64,000 nt of DNA from DASPKM01 sp035628135 (GTDB lineage Bacteria > Bacteroidota > Bacteroidia > Chitinophagales > Chitinophagaceae): positions 1 to 64,000 of the forward strand of contig DASPKM010000010.1 in NCBI GenBank assembly GCA_035628135.1, read 5' to 3'. Of the stretch, positions 15,869-23,890 are shown piece by piece. Each line of letters begins with the position of its first letter. The stretch's first letter is position 1. The position numbers and the translations under genes were made by a program. Under the pieces are notes generated by a model. It was not told the DNA's origin. It worked only from the letters and a program-made list of their open reading frames with translations, and did no database searches.

Positions 15869-16220
15869 CATGCAGCCTTCCTGGTGCATGGATTCTATAT
15901 GCCAATAAAAAAGGAGGGTTCCCCGTTGAAGAAATAGCCAAAGAAATAATATCAAAGCATAGCGGCATTTCTCTACATAAGGAGTGCCTATTGATCCGTC
16001 CACCGGTATTCCTAACTCGAAACGAGATCAAATCATCGAACAGTTAGTCCGGTTAAGTTTTGAAGAATGTGCCCACTTAGCAAATGGACAAAAGGCTGAA
16101 TTTACACATATCAACACTAACCTATCCGAAGTCCTTGACCCAAATATCAAATCAATAATACTAGCAAAAGGGTATAGAAATTTACCGCCAGGAATCAAAT
16201 CTATCTATATATCGGTATAA
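15869..16220 (+). pseudogene. Decayed gene fragment, two frames
   Basis: Frame 1 reads GAWILYANKKGGFPVEEIAK then HSGISLHKE. Frame 2, from a GTG at 15984, reads PIDPSTGIPNSKRDQIIEQL then FEECAHLANGQKAEFTHI and NLPPGIKSIYISV. Both look like coding text and one base near 15980 would join them. No start codon with a proper ribosome site exists. The last codon TAA overlaps an ATG at 16220, as in a coupled pair. The family is unknown. The layout resembles a toxin tip followed by an immunity gene, but that is a guess. Confidence 0.35.
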
Positions 16221-16355
16221 TGGCGTTGACTGATGGAACTCAAGACTTGAATGCGGCGCAGTACCGAATCTGTCTATGTACTGTCTAGAACCGATTTTGA
16301 AAAAGAAAGCGCGAAGGTGAAATATGCCCCGTGCGATGAGTTCTGGCTGGCCGCG
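16220..16355 (+). pseudogene. Decayed small downstream partner gene
   Basis: The ATG overlaps the previous stop (TAATG). The first frame (MALTDGTQDLNAA) ends after 22 codons. A +1 frame entered near 16255 reads TESVYVLSRTDFEKESAKV then PCDEFWLAALIQT, which looks like protein. After about 16350 the plus frame overlaps the opposite-strand gene. A one-base change would join the parts. Confidence 0.3.
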
Positions 16356-16697
16356 CTAATACAAACTCCTCACGATCTCATCCCTGAAAGCCTTGGCCAG
16401 ATAATCATTCACAATTTCCATGTTGCTGGACTCCCGGTAAGAAAACCTGTCCTTGTCCCAGTATAATTCAAGGTGAAGCGGTGATTCGGGATAAAGTGCC
16501 TGGGCCTGTGTAGCGGAATGGATCATGGCAATGGCATTGCGCTTCCTGTATTCCACCTCCTCAAACTCGTTCTGCGTTACCTGCCTGTTGCCAATAAAAA
16601 AAGCGAAAGAAGGGCTATACATACTTAGAACTTTGTTGCTAAAAATACTAATATCCCGCGAAGAAACCCCCAAAACAGCGGCAGCAGTTATCCACAT
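16356..16697 (-). CDS. Hypothetical protein
   Basis: Up to 113 residues. The convincing part begins at the internal Met of MYSPSFAFFIGNRQVTQNEF and continues EVEYRKRNAIAMIHSATQAQ and YLAKAFRDEIVRSL, an alpha+beta protein with no signal or family I know. The first 26 codons lie over a possible promoter (TTG, spacer, TATTTTTA), so the true start may be at about 16619. It lies 53 bases beyond the dut stop on the same strand and may be the last gene of that transcript. Confidence 0.5.
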   Translation of the reverse strand: MWITAAAVLGVSSRDISIFSNKVLSMYSPSFAFFIGNRQVTQNEFEEVEYRKRNAIAMIHSATQAQALYPESPLHLELYWDKDRFSYRESSNMEIVNDYLAKAFRDEIVRSLY

Positions 16698-16750
16698 CCT
16701 TTCGAACGGCGCAATGCAAATTTATGAATGGAGGTGAGTGCGTATCCTTA

Positions 16751-17245
16751 TCATTTTCCACTGGCACCTAAGAACGATACACCCCTGTCCGAACTGATCT
16801 TCAACAGCTCATCATAATCAAGCTCCTCTACCTCCAGCTTCGGTATAACGCACAATACGGCCTGCGCGATCGCTTTGGCATAAGGGTATTTTATAAGTTC
16901 CGGCTGTTTGGAAACCTGCGATACTTCTTTCGTGATCATTATGGGAATATTGCCCGTATTGTTCAGCCCTATCATGATCTCGCCCCTGAAACCGGAATCT
17001 ATTACGCCCATGCGGGTAGACAATCCTATCGATCCCGTACTGCTACGCTCTTTAATGAACAACACATATTCAGGCGCAAAAGCCGTGGCTATGCCTGTAG
17101 GTATCAGCCTGATGTCGCCCGGGTTCAATATAATGCTGTCTTCCTCGAAACAGCTGTACACATCGTATCCCGAATCTTCGGCGCGCTTGGCAGGAATGAT
17201 AGCACCCTTCCGCGTCCTGGCAAAATATAAATAACGATCGGCCAT
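16751..17245 (-). CDS. dut: dUTP diphosphatase (dUTPase), divergent type
   Basis: 164 residues from the ATG at 17245 (MADRYLYF). The five dUTPase motifs appear in order: AEDSGYDVYS, ERSSTGSIG, GVIDSGFRGEIMIGLNN, the AIAQAVL strand, and C-terminal DRGVSFLGASGK. The enzyme hydrolyses dUTP to dUMP and pyrophosphate, keeping uracil out of DNA and supplying thymidylate synthesis. It normally acts as a trimer. The usual last motif is RGxGGFGSTG and the catalytic motif 3 usually has Tyr where this has Phe (DSGF), so the protein is divergent. A longer 5' extension up to 17338 exists in frame but looks non-family. Confidence 0.85.
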   Translation of the reverse strand: MADRYLYFARTRKGAIIPAKRAEDSGYDVYSCFEEDSIILNPGDIRLIPTGIATAFAPEYVLFIKERSSTGSIGLSTRMGVIDSGFRGEIMIGLNNTGNIPIMITKEVSQVSKQPELIKYPYAKAIAQAVLCVIPKLEVEELDYDELLKISSDRGVSFLGASGK

Positions 17246-17451
17246 GAAGGCATTGATTTCTGCAATAATAATCACGTACACCAAGCCGCAGAGGGATTTC
17301 ACCGACTTTTTAAGCACATCTTGTCCATAATCCTGCATACTTGCTTTGTCACCATGCCTTGCCCTCGTAAATGCGTGATTAATTATGTTAATTTGTCATG
17401 TAAATCAATGTTGTCACAATTATTGCTGTTGAGCACCGTCAATACACTTGC

Positions 17452-19263
17452 ATGAAAACGCTCATGAAATATCTCCGGCCATATAGATGGCTGGTTGTAC
17501 TCACACTTTTCCTGGCAGCCGTCAATACAGGCTTTTCCCTGGTCGATCCTATCATATTCGGTGAGTTGGTTAATCTTGCCAACAACTATTTTTCTCATCC
17601 CCAACCTGATTCCGAAGCCGCAAGGGAACGCTTCTTCTGGTCATGGTCGTTCGATAACCCCGGCGTAATGCTGTTGCTCCTGGCCTCCATCGGTGTGGCC
17701 ATGGTAAGCCGCATCGCCAAAAACCTGCAGGATTATTTCCTTAGCGTGGTGGTGCAAAAATTCGGGGCCAAAGTTTTTACAGATGGCTTGCAACATGCCA
17801 TGAAGCTTCCCTATCAGGAGTTCGAAGACCAGCGCAGCGGTGAAACCCTTAGCGTATTGCAAAAAGTCAGGTCCGATACGGAACGGTTCATCAATCTCTT
17901 TATCAATATTCTCTTTGGCGTATTGATAGGCATCGTGTTCGTAATGATATACGCCTGGATATGGATCAGCTGGTACATACCACTGGCATACCTCGTGGGC
18001 ATTTTCCTGCTTACCGTTATCACCAATGCGCTTAGCAAAAAGATCAAGTCCATTCAAAAAACAATCGTAGCGCAAACCACGTCCCTCGCGGGCAGCACTA
18101 CCGAATCGCTGCGCAATATAGAGCTAGTAAAAAGTTTGGGGCTTACTGAACAGGAAGTAAGCCGGCTCAACAAGAATACTTATAAAATCCTTGGGCTCGA
18201 ACTCACCAAGGTAAAACGCATCCGCAGCATCAGCTTCATCCAGGGTACGTTTGTAAATACTTTGCGGCAGGTGATCCTCTTCATCCTGATGTGGCTCATT
18301 TTCCGCGGGCAAATGGATGCAGGCCAACTGGTGACCATGCAGATCTTTTCATTCTTTGTGTTCGGGCCCTTGCAGGAGATCGGGAATATTATTCTCGCTT
18401 ACCGCGAAGCAGAAGCATCGCTGAACAATTTTACCAACCTCATGCAAAAATCACCCGAACCGCAACCGGCGCAACCCACGCACCTCGGCAATATCAGGCG
18501 GCTCGAGTTCCAGAACGTTGGGTTCAAACACCAAACCGCACAACAGGCAGCTATAGACGACATCAGCTTCCAGGTGCAAACCGGCGAAACCATTGCATTT
18601 GTAGGACCTTCCGGTTCTGGTAAAACAACGCTGATGAAACTGCTGGTAGGTCTGTACCGCCCGCAACAGGGAAAGATATTGTACAACGGCATTGATGAGA
18701 ACTCCATCAATTTCGAAGACCTGCGCAACCAGATAGGCTTTGTAACGCAGGACACACAACTGTTCTCTGGTACCATCAAGGAGAACCTCATTTTTGTAAA
18801 TCCTAATGCCACGCACGACGAGCTGATAGAAGTGCTGCACAAAGCGTCCTGCCACAACCTGCTGGCCCGCGCGGAAAAAGGGCTGGAAACCATGATCGGG
18901 GAAGGAGGATTGAAGCTATCGGGCGGCGAAAAACAACGCCTGTCCATTGCAAGGGCATTGCTGCGCAAACCACACCTGCTCATATTCGATGAAGCAACTT
19001 CCTCACTCGATTCATTGACGGAAGAAGAGATCACGCAAACCATCCGCGACGTTTCTTCGCAACGCAACCAAATAACCATTCTCATAGCACACCGTTTGTC
19101 GACCATCATGCACGCCGACCGCATTTATGTACTGGAAAAGGGCGAAGTGGTGGAGACCGGCACGCACGATAGCCTGCTGGAAGAAAAAGGATTGTATTAT
19201 GCAATGTGGAGGCAACAGATCGGTGAAAGAAAGACCAGGGCCGCCATGCCTATGTCCAATTAA
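17452..19263 (+). CDS. ABC exporter, fused permease and ATPase (MsbA-like)
   Basis: 603 residues. The transmembrane domain covers about 1-330 with six hydrophobic segments (WLVVLTLFLAAVNTGFSL, FGVLIGIVFVMIYAWIW, ILFILMWLIFRG). The nucleotide-binding domain follows: Walker A GPSGSGKTTLMK, Q-loop region IGFVTQDTQLFSG, signature LSGGEKQRLSIARAL, Walker B HLLIFDEATSS, and switch His in AHRLST. It forms a homodimeric exporter of lipid or drug-like substrates. The substrate cannot be read from sequence. Monocistronic, with a stem-loop after the stop. Confidence 0.9.
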   Translation: MKTLMKYLRPYRWLVVLTLFLAAVNTGFSLVDPIIFGELVNLANNYFSHPQPDSEAARERFFWSWSFDNPGVMLLLLASIGVAMVSRIAKNLQDYFLSVVVQKFGAKVFTDGLQHAMKLPYQEFEDQRSGETLSVLQKVRSDTERFINLFINILFGVLIGIVFVMIYAWIWISWYIPLAYLVGIFLLTVITNALSKKIKSIQKTIVAQTTSLAGSTTESLRNIELVKSLGLTEQEVSRLNKNTYKILGLELTKVKRIRSISFIQGTFVNTLRQVILFILMWLIFRGQMDAGQLVTMQIFSFFVFGPLQEIGNIILAYREAEASLNNFTNLMQKSPEPQPAQPTHLGNIRRLEFQNVGFKHQTAQQAAIDDISFQVQTGETIAFVGPSGSGKTTLMKLLVGLYRPQQGKILYNGIDENSINFEDLRNQIGFVTQDTQLFSGTIKENLIFVNPNATHDELIEVLHKASCHNLLARAEKGLETMIGEGGLKLSGGEKQRLSIARALLRKPHLLIFDEATSSLDSLTEEEITQTIRDVSSQRNQITILIAHRLSTIMHADRIYVLEKGEVVETGTHDSLLEEKGLYYAMWRQQIGERKTRAAMPMSN

Positions 19264-19324
19264 TGCATTCCTCGCAACTGATCAGGCAGGTTAAAACAAC
19301 AACAAGCATCCCTTTAAATGCAAA

Positions 19325-19344
19325 GGCCGGGAAGAATCCCAGCC
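19325..19344. terminator. Stem-loop between ABC exporter and TonB receptor genes
   Basis: GGCCGGGA-agaa-TCCCAGCC forms an eight-pair stem with one mismatch. No T run follows on either strand, so termination is possible but unproven. It lies between convergent genes. Confidence 0.4.
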
Positions 19345-19446
19345 CTTGTACACTTCTATGAAATTGGGTTAGTAACGAAATAATAACGCAACTTACGCAA
19401 TTATATTATGCGGATCTCCCGTAACCCGCATCTACAACCGAATGCT

Positions 19447-21846
19447 TCATAAACTTATACTCAAGGGTATATTCAATTTGATGCTGAAATTCCTGCCCAT
19501 ATTGAACACCCCCATCCTGCCGGTGACGGGGTTTACAGCAGCATACTTCAACCGGTTCAGGTGACTTTGATAAGCCGCATCCGTGATATTGTTTGCATGC
19601 AGGTATATGCTGAACAGCGTCTTGTTCTTTGCAACTACGTCTGCGCTTACGCCCGCATTCAACAGCGCATAACCGGCAGTAGCGGTTTCAGTATCATATC
19701 CTGTAAACGGCCGGTCTTGCTCAAAAGTCTTGTCCAACTCCAGGTTTATTGAAAGGTTGCGGAACGTCCGGCCCTTGTGCAGGAAATCGCCCCGCACTTC
19801 GGAGATCACCCTGGCAGCGGGAATAAATGGAATATTGTCCGATCCATCGATAGGATCCTTGAACTTTCCATTCACCAATGAAAAACTGTTTTCAATGTGC
19901 AGCCAATCCAGTGGGTGCGGGTGTATGTCCAGTTTCAACTCCACTCCATTCAGCCTTGCAGGGTCCTGGTCGAAACGGAACGCAGGGATGAAATTGCCAT
20001 CTACCAACACGGTAGAATCGCCACCTCCTGCCGCCTGCAGTTTGCCGTAAAAAATAAAATTTTTGATATTGTTCATGAACAGCGCCGCTTCCAGCGATAT
20101 ATGCTCCGAATGCAGTTCAAAGCCCGCGTCGAGTTGCAGGCTGGTCTCGGATTTCAAGTTATTATCTCCGTACTCGTAACGGTTGGTGCCTTCGTGCGTA
20201 CCATTCGATGCCAGCTCTGCTATCGTGGGCGCACGGAAACCGCGCGCAATATTGAACTTTAAGGTAACGAGGTTAGAGGGCAGGTAACTGATGCCCATGC
20301 TGCCTGATACATTTGAGAAACCTTTTGTAAACGCATTGAACTTTACATCGCTGCCTTCCATAAATTCCTCGGAATCCATTGAACGGTTGTCGAAGCGTAC
20401 GCCGCCAGTCAGTGTTACATTGCTCCAGCTCTTCTGCGAAAAAATAAAAGCCCCGATGTCGAACAATCCATACTCCGGTATCAATACCTCGGATCCCTTA
20501 TTCTTATTTTGCTGAGCCATTCCATTTGCGCCCACCGCGGTACGCCAGCTATTGGATTCAGCAATATGATATATTGCGCTGTATGTAAACGTGCCAAGAT
20601 CGAAGAACAATTCCTTTTCCGCCGGATCATCAACATTGCCGAACTCGATGCGCTGGTTGCGCTGGTAACCGGCCGTTAAAGCCAACCTTCCCTTACCAAC
20701 GTTGAAACTATTGTCCGAAATAAACTTTACATGCTGCACGCTTTGATACGGTATCTGCGGCGAAATAGAATTGAAATCGTCGTTCGAAGGAAGTCCCTCA
20801 ACGCCGCCGGGCAGGGGTTTGATAAAACGCCCGTTGTTATCGCGGTCGCCCTCTACAATGCCAAGTTGTTGCTTGAAATAATTGACGATAAAATGCGTAT
20901 ATCCCCAGTTGCCATTGTAGCCGACATAGCCGCCCAGGTTTCGCTCGTTGAACTTTGAATTATATACCCGTCCGTCATACTTGTTTTCATAATCGGCCGC
21001 TGCCTTCCACGAGGCATTGGCATTCCAATTGAAACCTCCCTGGTTAGCGCCCAGGTTGCCGCCAAGCCCGCGCAGGCGGTTATTGGTTTGATAATTGGCA
21101 ATAAAATTACCACGCATGCTTCCCTCGGGAACGGGCATATTGCTAGTAATATTGAGCACGCCGGCCATGGCATCGCTGCCATACATCAGCGAAGCAGGTC
21201 CTTTCAATATCTCGACCTTGCTTACGCTGTACTCATCGATCTCCAACCCGTGCTCATCGCCCCATTGCTGGCCTTCCTGCCGCACGCCATCATGAATGGT
21301 AATGACCCTGTTATAGCCCAACCCGCGAATCATTGGTTTAGAAACAGCGGGGCCTGTAGACAACTGCGTTACACCCGGGTTTTTACTGATTGCGTCCACG
21401 AGGTTGGCAGATGCCTGGCGCAACAGGTCCTGCCTGCGCATGGTGGTAATGGGCGTGGCAGTGCGCCTGGCTTGTGTGGCTGCGCTTAGGCCTGTAACCA
21501 CCACCTCGTTTCTTTCTACTACTTCGGGCGCCAGCATGAATTCTTTTTTTACATCGCCTCTTATATCGATGTATTCAGAAATGCCTCCATAGCCGATGAA
21601 ACTTATTTCTACCAGGTGCCTTCCCGCTGGAATGCTGGTAAATGTAAAACTGCCATCGCTGGAAGTAGCTGCGCCCATTTTTAGATCCGTGATATATATA
21701 GTAGCGCCTGCCAATGGCAGGTTGTTGACGGTATCTGTAACCTTGCCTGAAAAACTGTTGCGCGGCATCCTGCCTGTGCGCGTGTCCTGCGCCAACGCCG
21801 CAGATATCATGGCGTTGAATAATATTAATACAACTAATCGCTGCAT
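19447..21846 (-). CDS. TonB-dependent outer membrane receptor
   Basis: 799 residues. Signal peptide 1-20 (cleavage after ALA). A CarboxypepD_reg-like domain covers about 30-110 (GKVTDTVNNLPLAGATIYIT, IGYGGISEYIDI), the Bacteroidota hallmark. The plug domain is at about 130-240 with IRGLGYNRVITIHDGVRQEG, QQWGDEHGLEIDE and ILKGPASLMYGSDAMAGVLN. The beta-barrel follows and ends in Leu-Ser-Ile-Ser-Leu. Energy comes from TonB/ExbBD. The QWGDEHG segment is frequent in receptors of zinc, copper and haem type (family knowledge). The upstream His-rich partner strengthens a metal role (inference). The start ATG follows the partner gene by 76 bases. Confidence 0.92.
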   Translation of the reverse strand: MQRLVVLILFNAMISAALAQDTRTGRMPRNSFSGKVTDTVNNLPLAGATIYITDLKMGAATSSDGSFTFTSIPAGRHLVEISFIGYGGISEYIDIRGDVKKEFMLAPEVVERNEVVVTGLSAATQARRTATPITTMRRQDLLRQASANLVDAISKNPGVTQLSTGPAVSKPMIRGLGYNRVITIHDGVRQEGQQWGDEHGLEIDEYSVSKVEILKGPASLMYGSDAMAGVLNITSNMPVPEGSMRGNFIANYQTNNRLRGLGGNLGANQGGFNWNANASWKAAADYENKYDGRVYNSKFNERNLGGYVGYNGNWGYTHFIVNYFKQQLGIVEGDRDNNGRFIKPLPGGVEGLPSNDDFNSISPQIPYQSVQHVKFISDNSFNVGKGRLALTAGYQRNQRIEFGNVDDPAEKELFFDLGTFTYSAIYHIAESNSWRTAVGANGMAQQNKNKGSEVLIPEYGLFDIGAFIFSQKSWSNVTLTGGVRFDNRSMDSEEFMEGSDVKFNAFTKGFSNVSGSMGISYLPSNLVTLKFNIARGFRAPTIAELASNGTHEGTNRYEYGDNNLKSETSLQLDAGFELHSEHISLEAALFMNNIKNFIFYGKLQAAGGGDSTVLVDGNFIPAFRFDQDPARLNGVELKLDIHPHPLDWLHIENSFSLVNGKFKDPIDGSDNIPFIPAARVISEVRGDFLHKGRTFRNLSINLELDKTFEQDRPFTGYDTETATAGYALLNAGVSADVVAKNKTLFSIYLHANNITDAAYQSHLNRLKYAAVNPVTGRMGVFNMGRNFSIKLNIPLSISL

Positions 21847-21922
21847 ATAAACATTTTAAACATCACCATATGGTGATTGTAAGGAATAATAAGAAGAATA
21901 GTAATAAGGGCACGACCAATGG

Positions 21923-22252
21923 TTATATGCAGGGCGGTCCGCGAAGGGCGGGAAGGTCGATTGTTTGGGGAACAGTTTTGTGATGATGAACAACAATGAA
22001 ATCCGTACAAACCTGCGAAGGAATGCTTTCGATGAATTCATCTGCTTCGGTAAACGGTGATTCAGCAACAAGGTTCAACCGGTCGCAATCGAAACCAGTT
22101 TTTGTGATGGATGCCTGACCCGGGGTTTGTTCACAACGGTCAGTGTGATGCGCCAGGGCATCGTGCAGCAACTGCCGGGGTGTAATGCTCAGGGTGAACA
22201 ATAGCAGGAGCAACCAGCCGAAAAAAGATTGTATGCAGTTTCTGGGCCTCAC
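21923..22252 (-). CDS. Small exported His-rich protein upstream of a TonB receptor
   Basis: 109 residues: a hydrophobic leader (FFGWLLLLLFTLSI) followed by TPRQLLHDALAHHTDRCEQT and further on VCTDFIVVHHHKTVP. Cys and His groups (HDALAHH, DRC, CDR, VC, HHH) could bind a metal ion. Proteins of this sort, with a PxQxLHD-like start after the leader, commonly precede metal-type TonB receptors in Chitinophagaceae (my recollection, not checked). It probably shares a transcript with the receptor gene. It has no catalytic motif, so a periplasmic metal-binding or signalling role is only suggested. Confidence 0.6.
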   Translation of the reverse strand: MRPRNCIQSFFGWLLLLLFTLSITPRQLLHDALAHHTDRCEQTPGQASITKTGFDCDRLNLVAESPFTEADEFIESIPSQVCTDFIVVHHHKTVPQTIDLPALRGPPCI

Positions 22253-22300
22253 GGTGTATTGTGCAATGCTGCAAATGTAGCGAAAACTCAGGTAGGCAAG

Positions 22301-23878
22301 CTACCTGATCTTTAGCATGCTTCTTACCTGTTGAACGGAGCCATTTTGCAGTCTTGCATAGTATACTCCCGCGGCCAGCCCATGGCTTTCGAAAGTAAGT
22401 TTGTAAGTGCCCGGTGTATATTCCTGGTCTGTCAGGTTCTTTACTACTCTCCCCAAAGTATCGATGATCTGTACCAGCGTGTGGCCACCGCGCGTGGTGA
22501 ATGTAATATATGTGCGTTGTTCAAATGGATTGGGGTAGTTAATGATGAGTTCATCGCCCGCGGGCAATGGATCGGTAGCGGAACAACCGGTATTGAGGTA
22601 TAGTGGGATATCCTGGAAATTTTTCAGCATGATGGTTTGCAGATCGGTGGCGTTTACGCAAAACCATTGCTTGAGCACTGAGGCATAAATGCTCCTGAAA
22701 TCGTATTGATAAGGGATATTATCGTTCACAGTCGCCGATGCGGGAATAGGTGGATTATTGCCAATGATGCCCGGCTTTACTTTCTTGCCGAATATGATCA
22801 TAGGCGCTGCTGCGCCGTGATCGGTACCCAGGCTGGCATTAGACTTTATACGCCTTCCAAACTCAGAAAATGTAAGTCCCGTTACCCTGTCTTCTATACC
22901 GAGAAATTTTAGATCGTCCATAAATGCCTTGATCGCATCCGATACGCGTTGCATCAATACCGCATGCGTACCGGTGGTAACATCGATTGTATTTACCTGG
23001 CTGGAGTGCGTATCAAATCCCCCGATGCTTACCATGTAGATCCTTGTCTGCAATCCACCCTTGATAAGCCTGGCCACGATCTTCAATTGGTCTGCCAGTG
23101 TATTTTGTGTTGGATAAGCCGATTGCTGCGTTACTTTGGATGCGGCATCCTTGATAACCTGGGCATATTGCTGTGTTTGTTGCGACACCATGCGGATGTA
23201 CGTCAGCTCCTTTCCCCAGGGAGTATTAGGAACAGGGTCATAGCTACCCGACAGCAGGTTGTAAAAATTAGCGGGATCTGTAATGCTCATGCCCATGTTT
23301 ACCGAAGGGCCCTGCAGCATAAGGGAAGTTACCGAACCGATTTGTATTGCGAGCGGGTCGGGCATGGTGTTGTTTGGAAACCCATTCGGGAAGTTCGGGT
23401 ATTCCACACCGAGATACCGGCCTGCCCATCCGTTGGTAACTACTTCATTGCTATCCGAGCCGCTCATCCAGATATCCGTGGCACGAAAATGCGAAAAGTT
23501 CGGCGCGGGATAACCAACCGCCTGCACGATGGCAACTTTACCATCATTGTACAAATTTTGTAAGCCCGCCATGGCGGGATGTAATCCTGTTTTATTGGTA
23601 CCTGTCAACGACAGCACCCGGTTCTGGGGGATCGCGATATTAGGCCTCGCATTGAAATAGTTGCCATAAAATTCCAGCGGTATCACCATGTTAAGACCAT
23701 CATTGCCACCGTTCAATTGTATCAACACCATCACGTGATCGGTGGCAGTAGTGGCGCTCATCAACGCGTGCAGCAGCGGTGAATCGCCGGTGAATGCTTT
23801 CGCGGAATAGCCATTCACAATGGCCGGCAAAATGGCGGCCGTTGGTATGCTGGTGCGTAAAAAGTCCCTTCGCTTCAT
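22301..23878 (-). CDS. DUF1501 protein with Tat signal and T9SS sorting domain
   Basis: 525 residues. A twin-arginine-like start (KRRDFLRTS) leads to the DUF1501 region, about 45-430: MVLIQLNGGNDGLNMVIPLE, YMVSIGGFDTHSSQVN, LTFSEFGRRIKSNASLGTDH with GAAAPMIIFG. DUF1501 belongs to the alkaline-phosphatase/sulfatase-like superfamily, where Asn/Asp/His side chains would hold metal. Residues about 445-525 are a type A T9SS sorting domain: INYPNPFEQRTYITF, LGRVVKNL, GLAAGVYYARL, ending VRSMLKIR. It is thus secreted or surface-bound. It lies 12 bases after the DUF1800 gene, in the same operon. Confidence 0.88.
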   Translation of the reverse strand: MKRRDFLRTSIPTAAILPAIVNGYSAKAFTGDSPLLHALMSATTATDHVMVLIQLNGGNDGLNMVIPLEFYGNYFNARPNIAIPQNRVLSLTGTNKTGLHPAMAGLQNLYNDGKVAIVQAVGYPAPNFSHFRATDIWMSGSDSNEVVTNGWAGRYLGVEYPNFPNGFPNNTMPDPLAIQIGSVTSLMLQGPSVNMGMSITDPANFYNLLSGSYDPVPNTPWGKELTYIRMVSQQTQQYAQVIKDAASKVTQQSAYPTQNTLADQLKIVARLIKGGLQTRIYMVSIGGFDTHSSQVNTIDVTTGTHAVLMQRVSDAIKAFMDDLKFLGIEDRVTGLTFSEFGRRIKSNASLGTDHGAAAPMIIFGKKVKPGIIGNNPPIPASATVNDNIPYQYDFRSIYASVLKQWFCVNATDLQTIMLKNFQDIPLYLNTGCSATDPLPAGDELIINYPNPFEQRTYITFTTRGGHTLVQIIDTLGRVVKNLTDQEYTPGTYKLTFESHGLAAGVYYARLQNGSVQQVRSMLKIR

Positions 23879-23890
23879 ACGTCGATAGTT

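Noticed and set aside
18399..19124. Long antisense frame inside the ABC exporter gene
   Set aside because: It is opposite the well-conserved ATPase domain, whose codon use explains the open frame.
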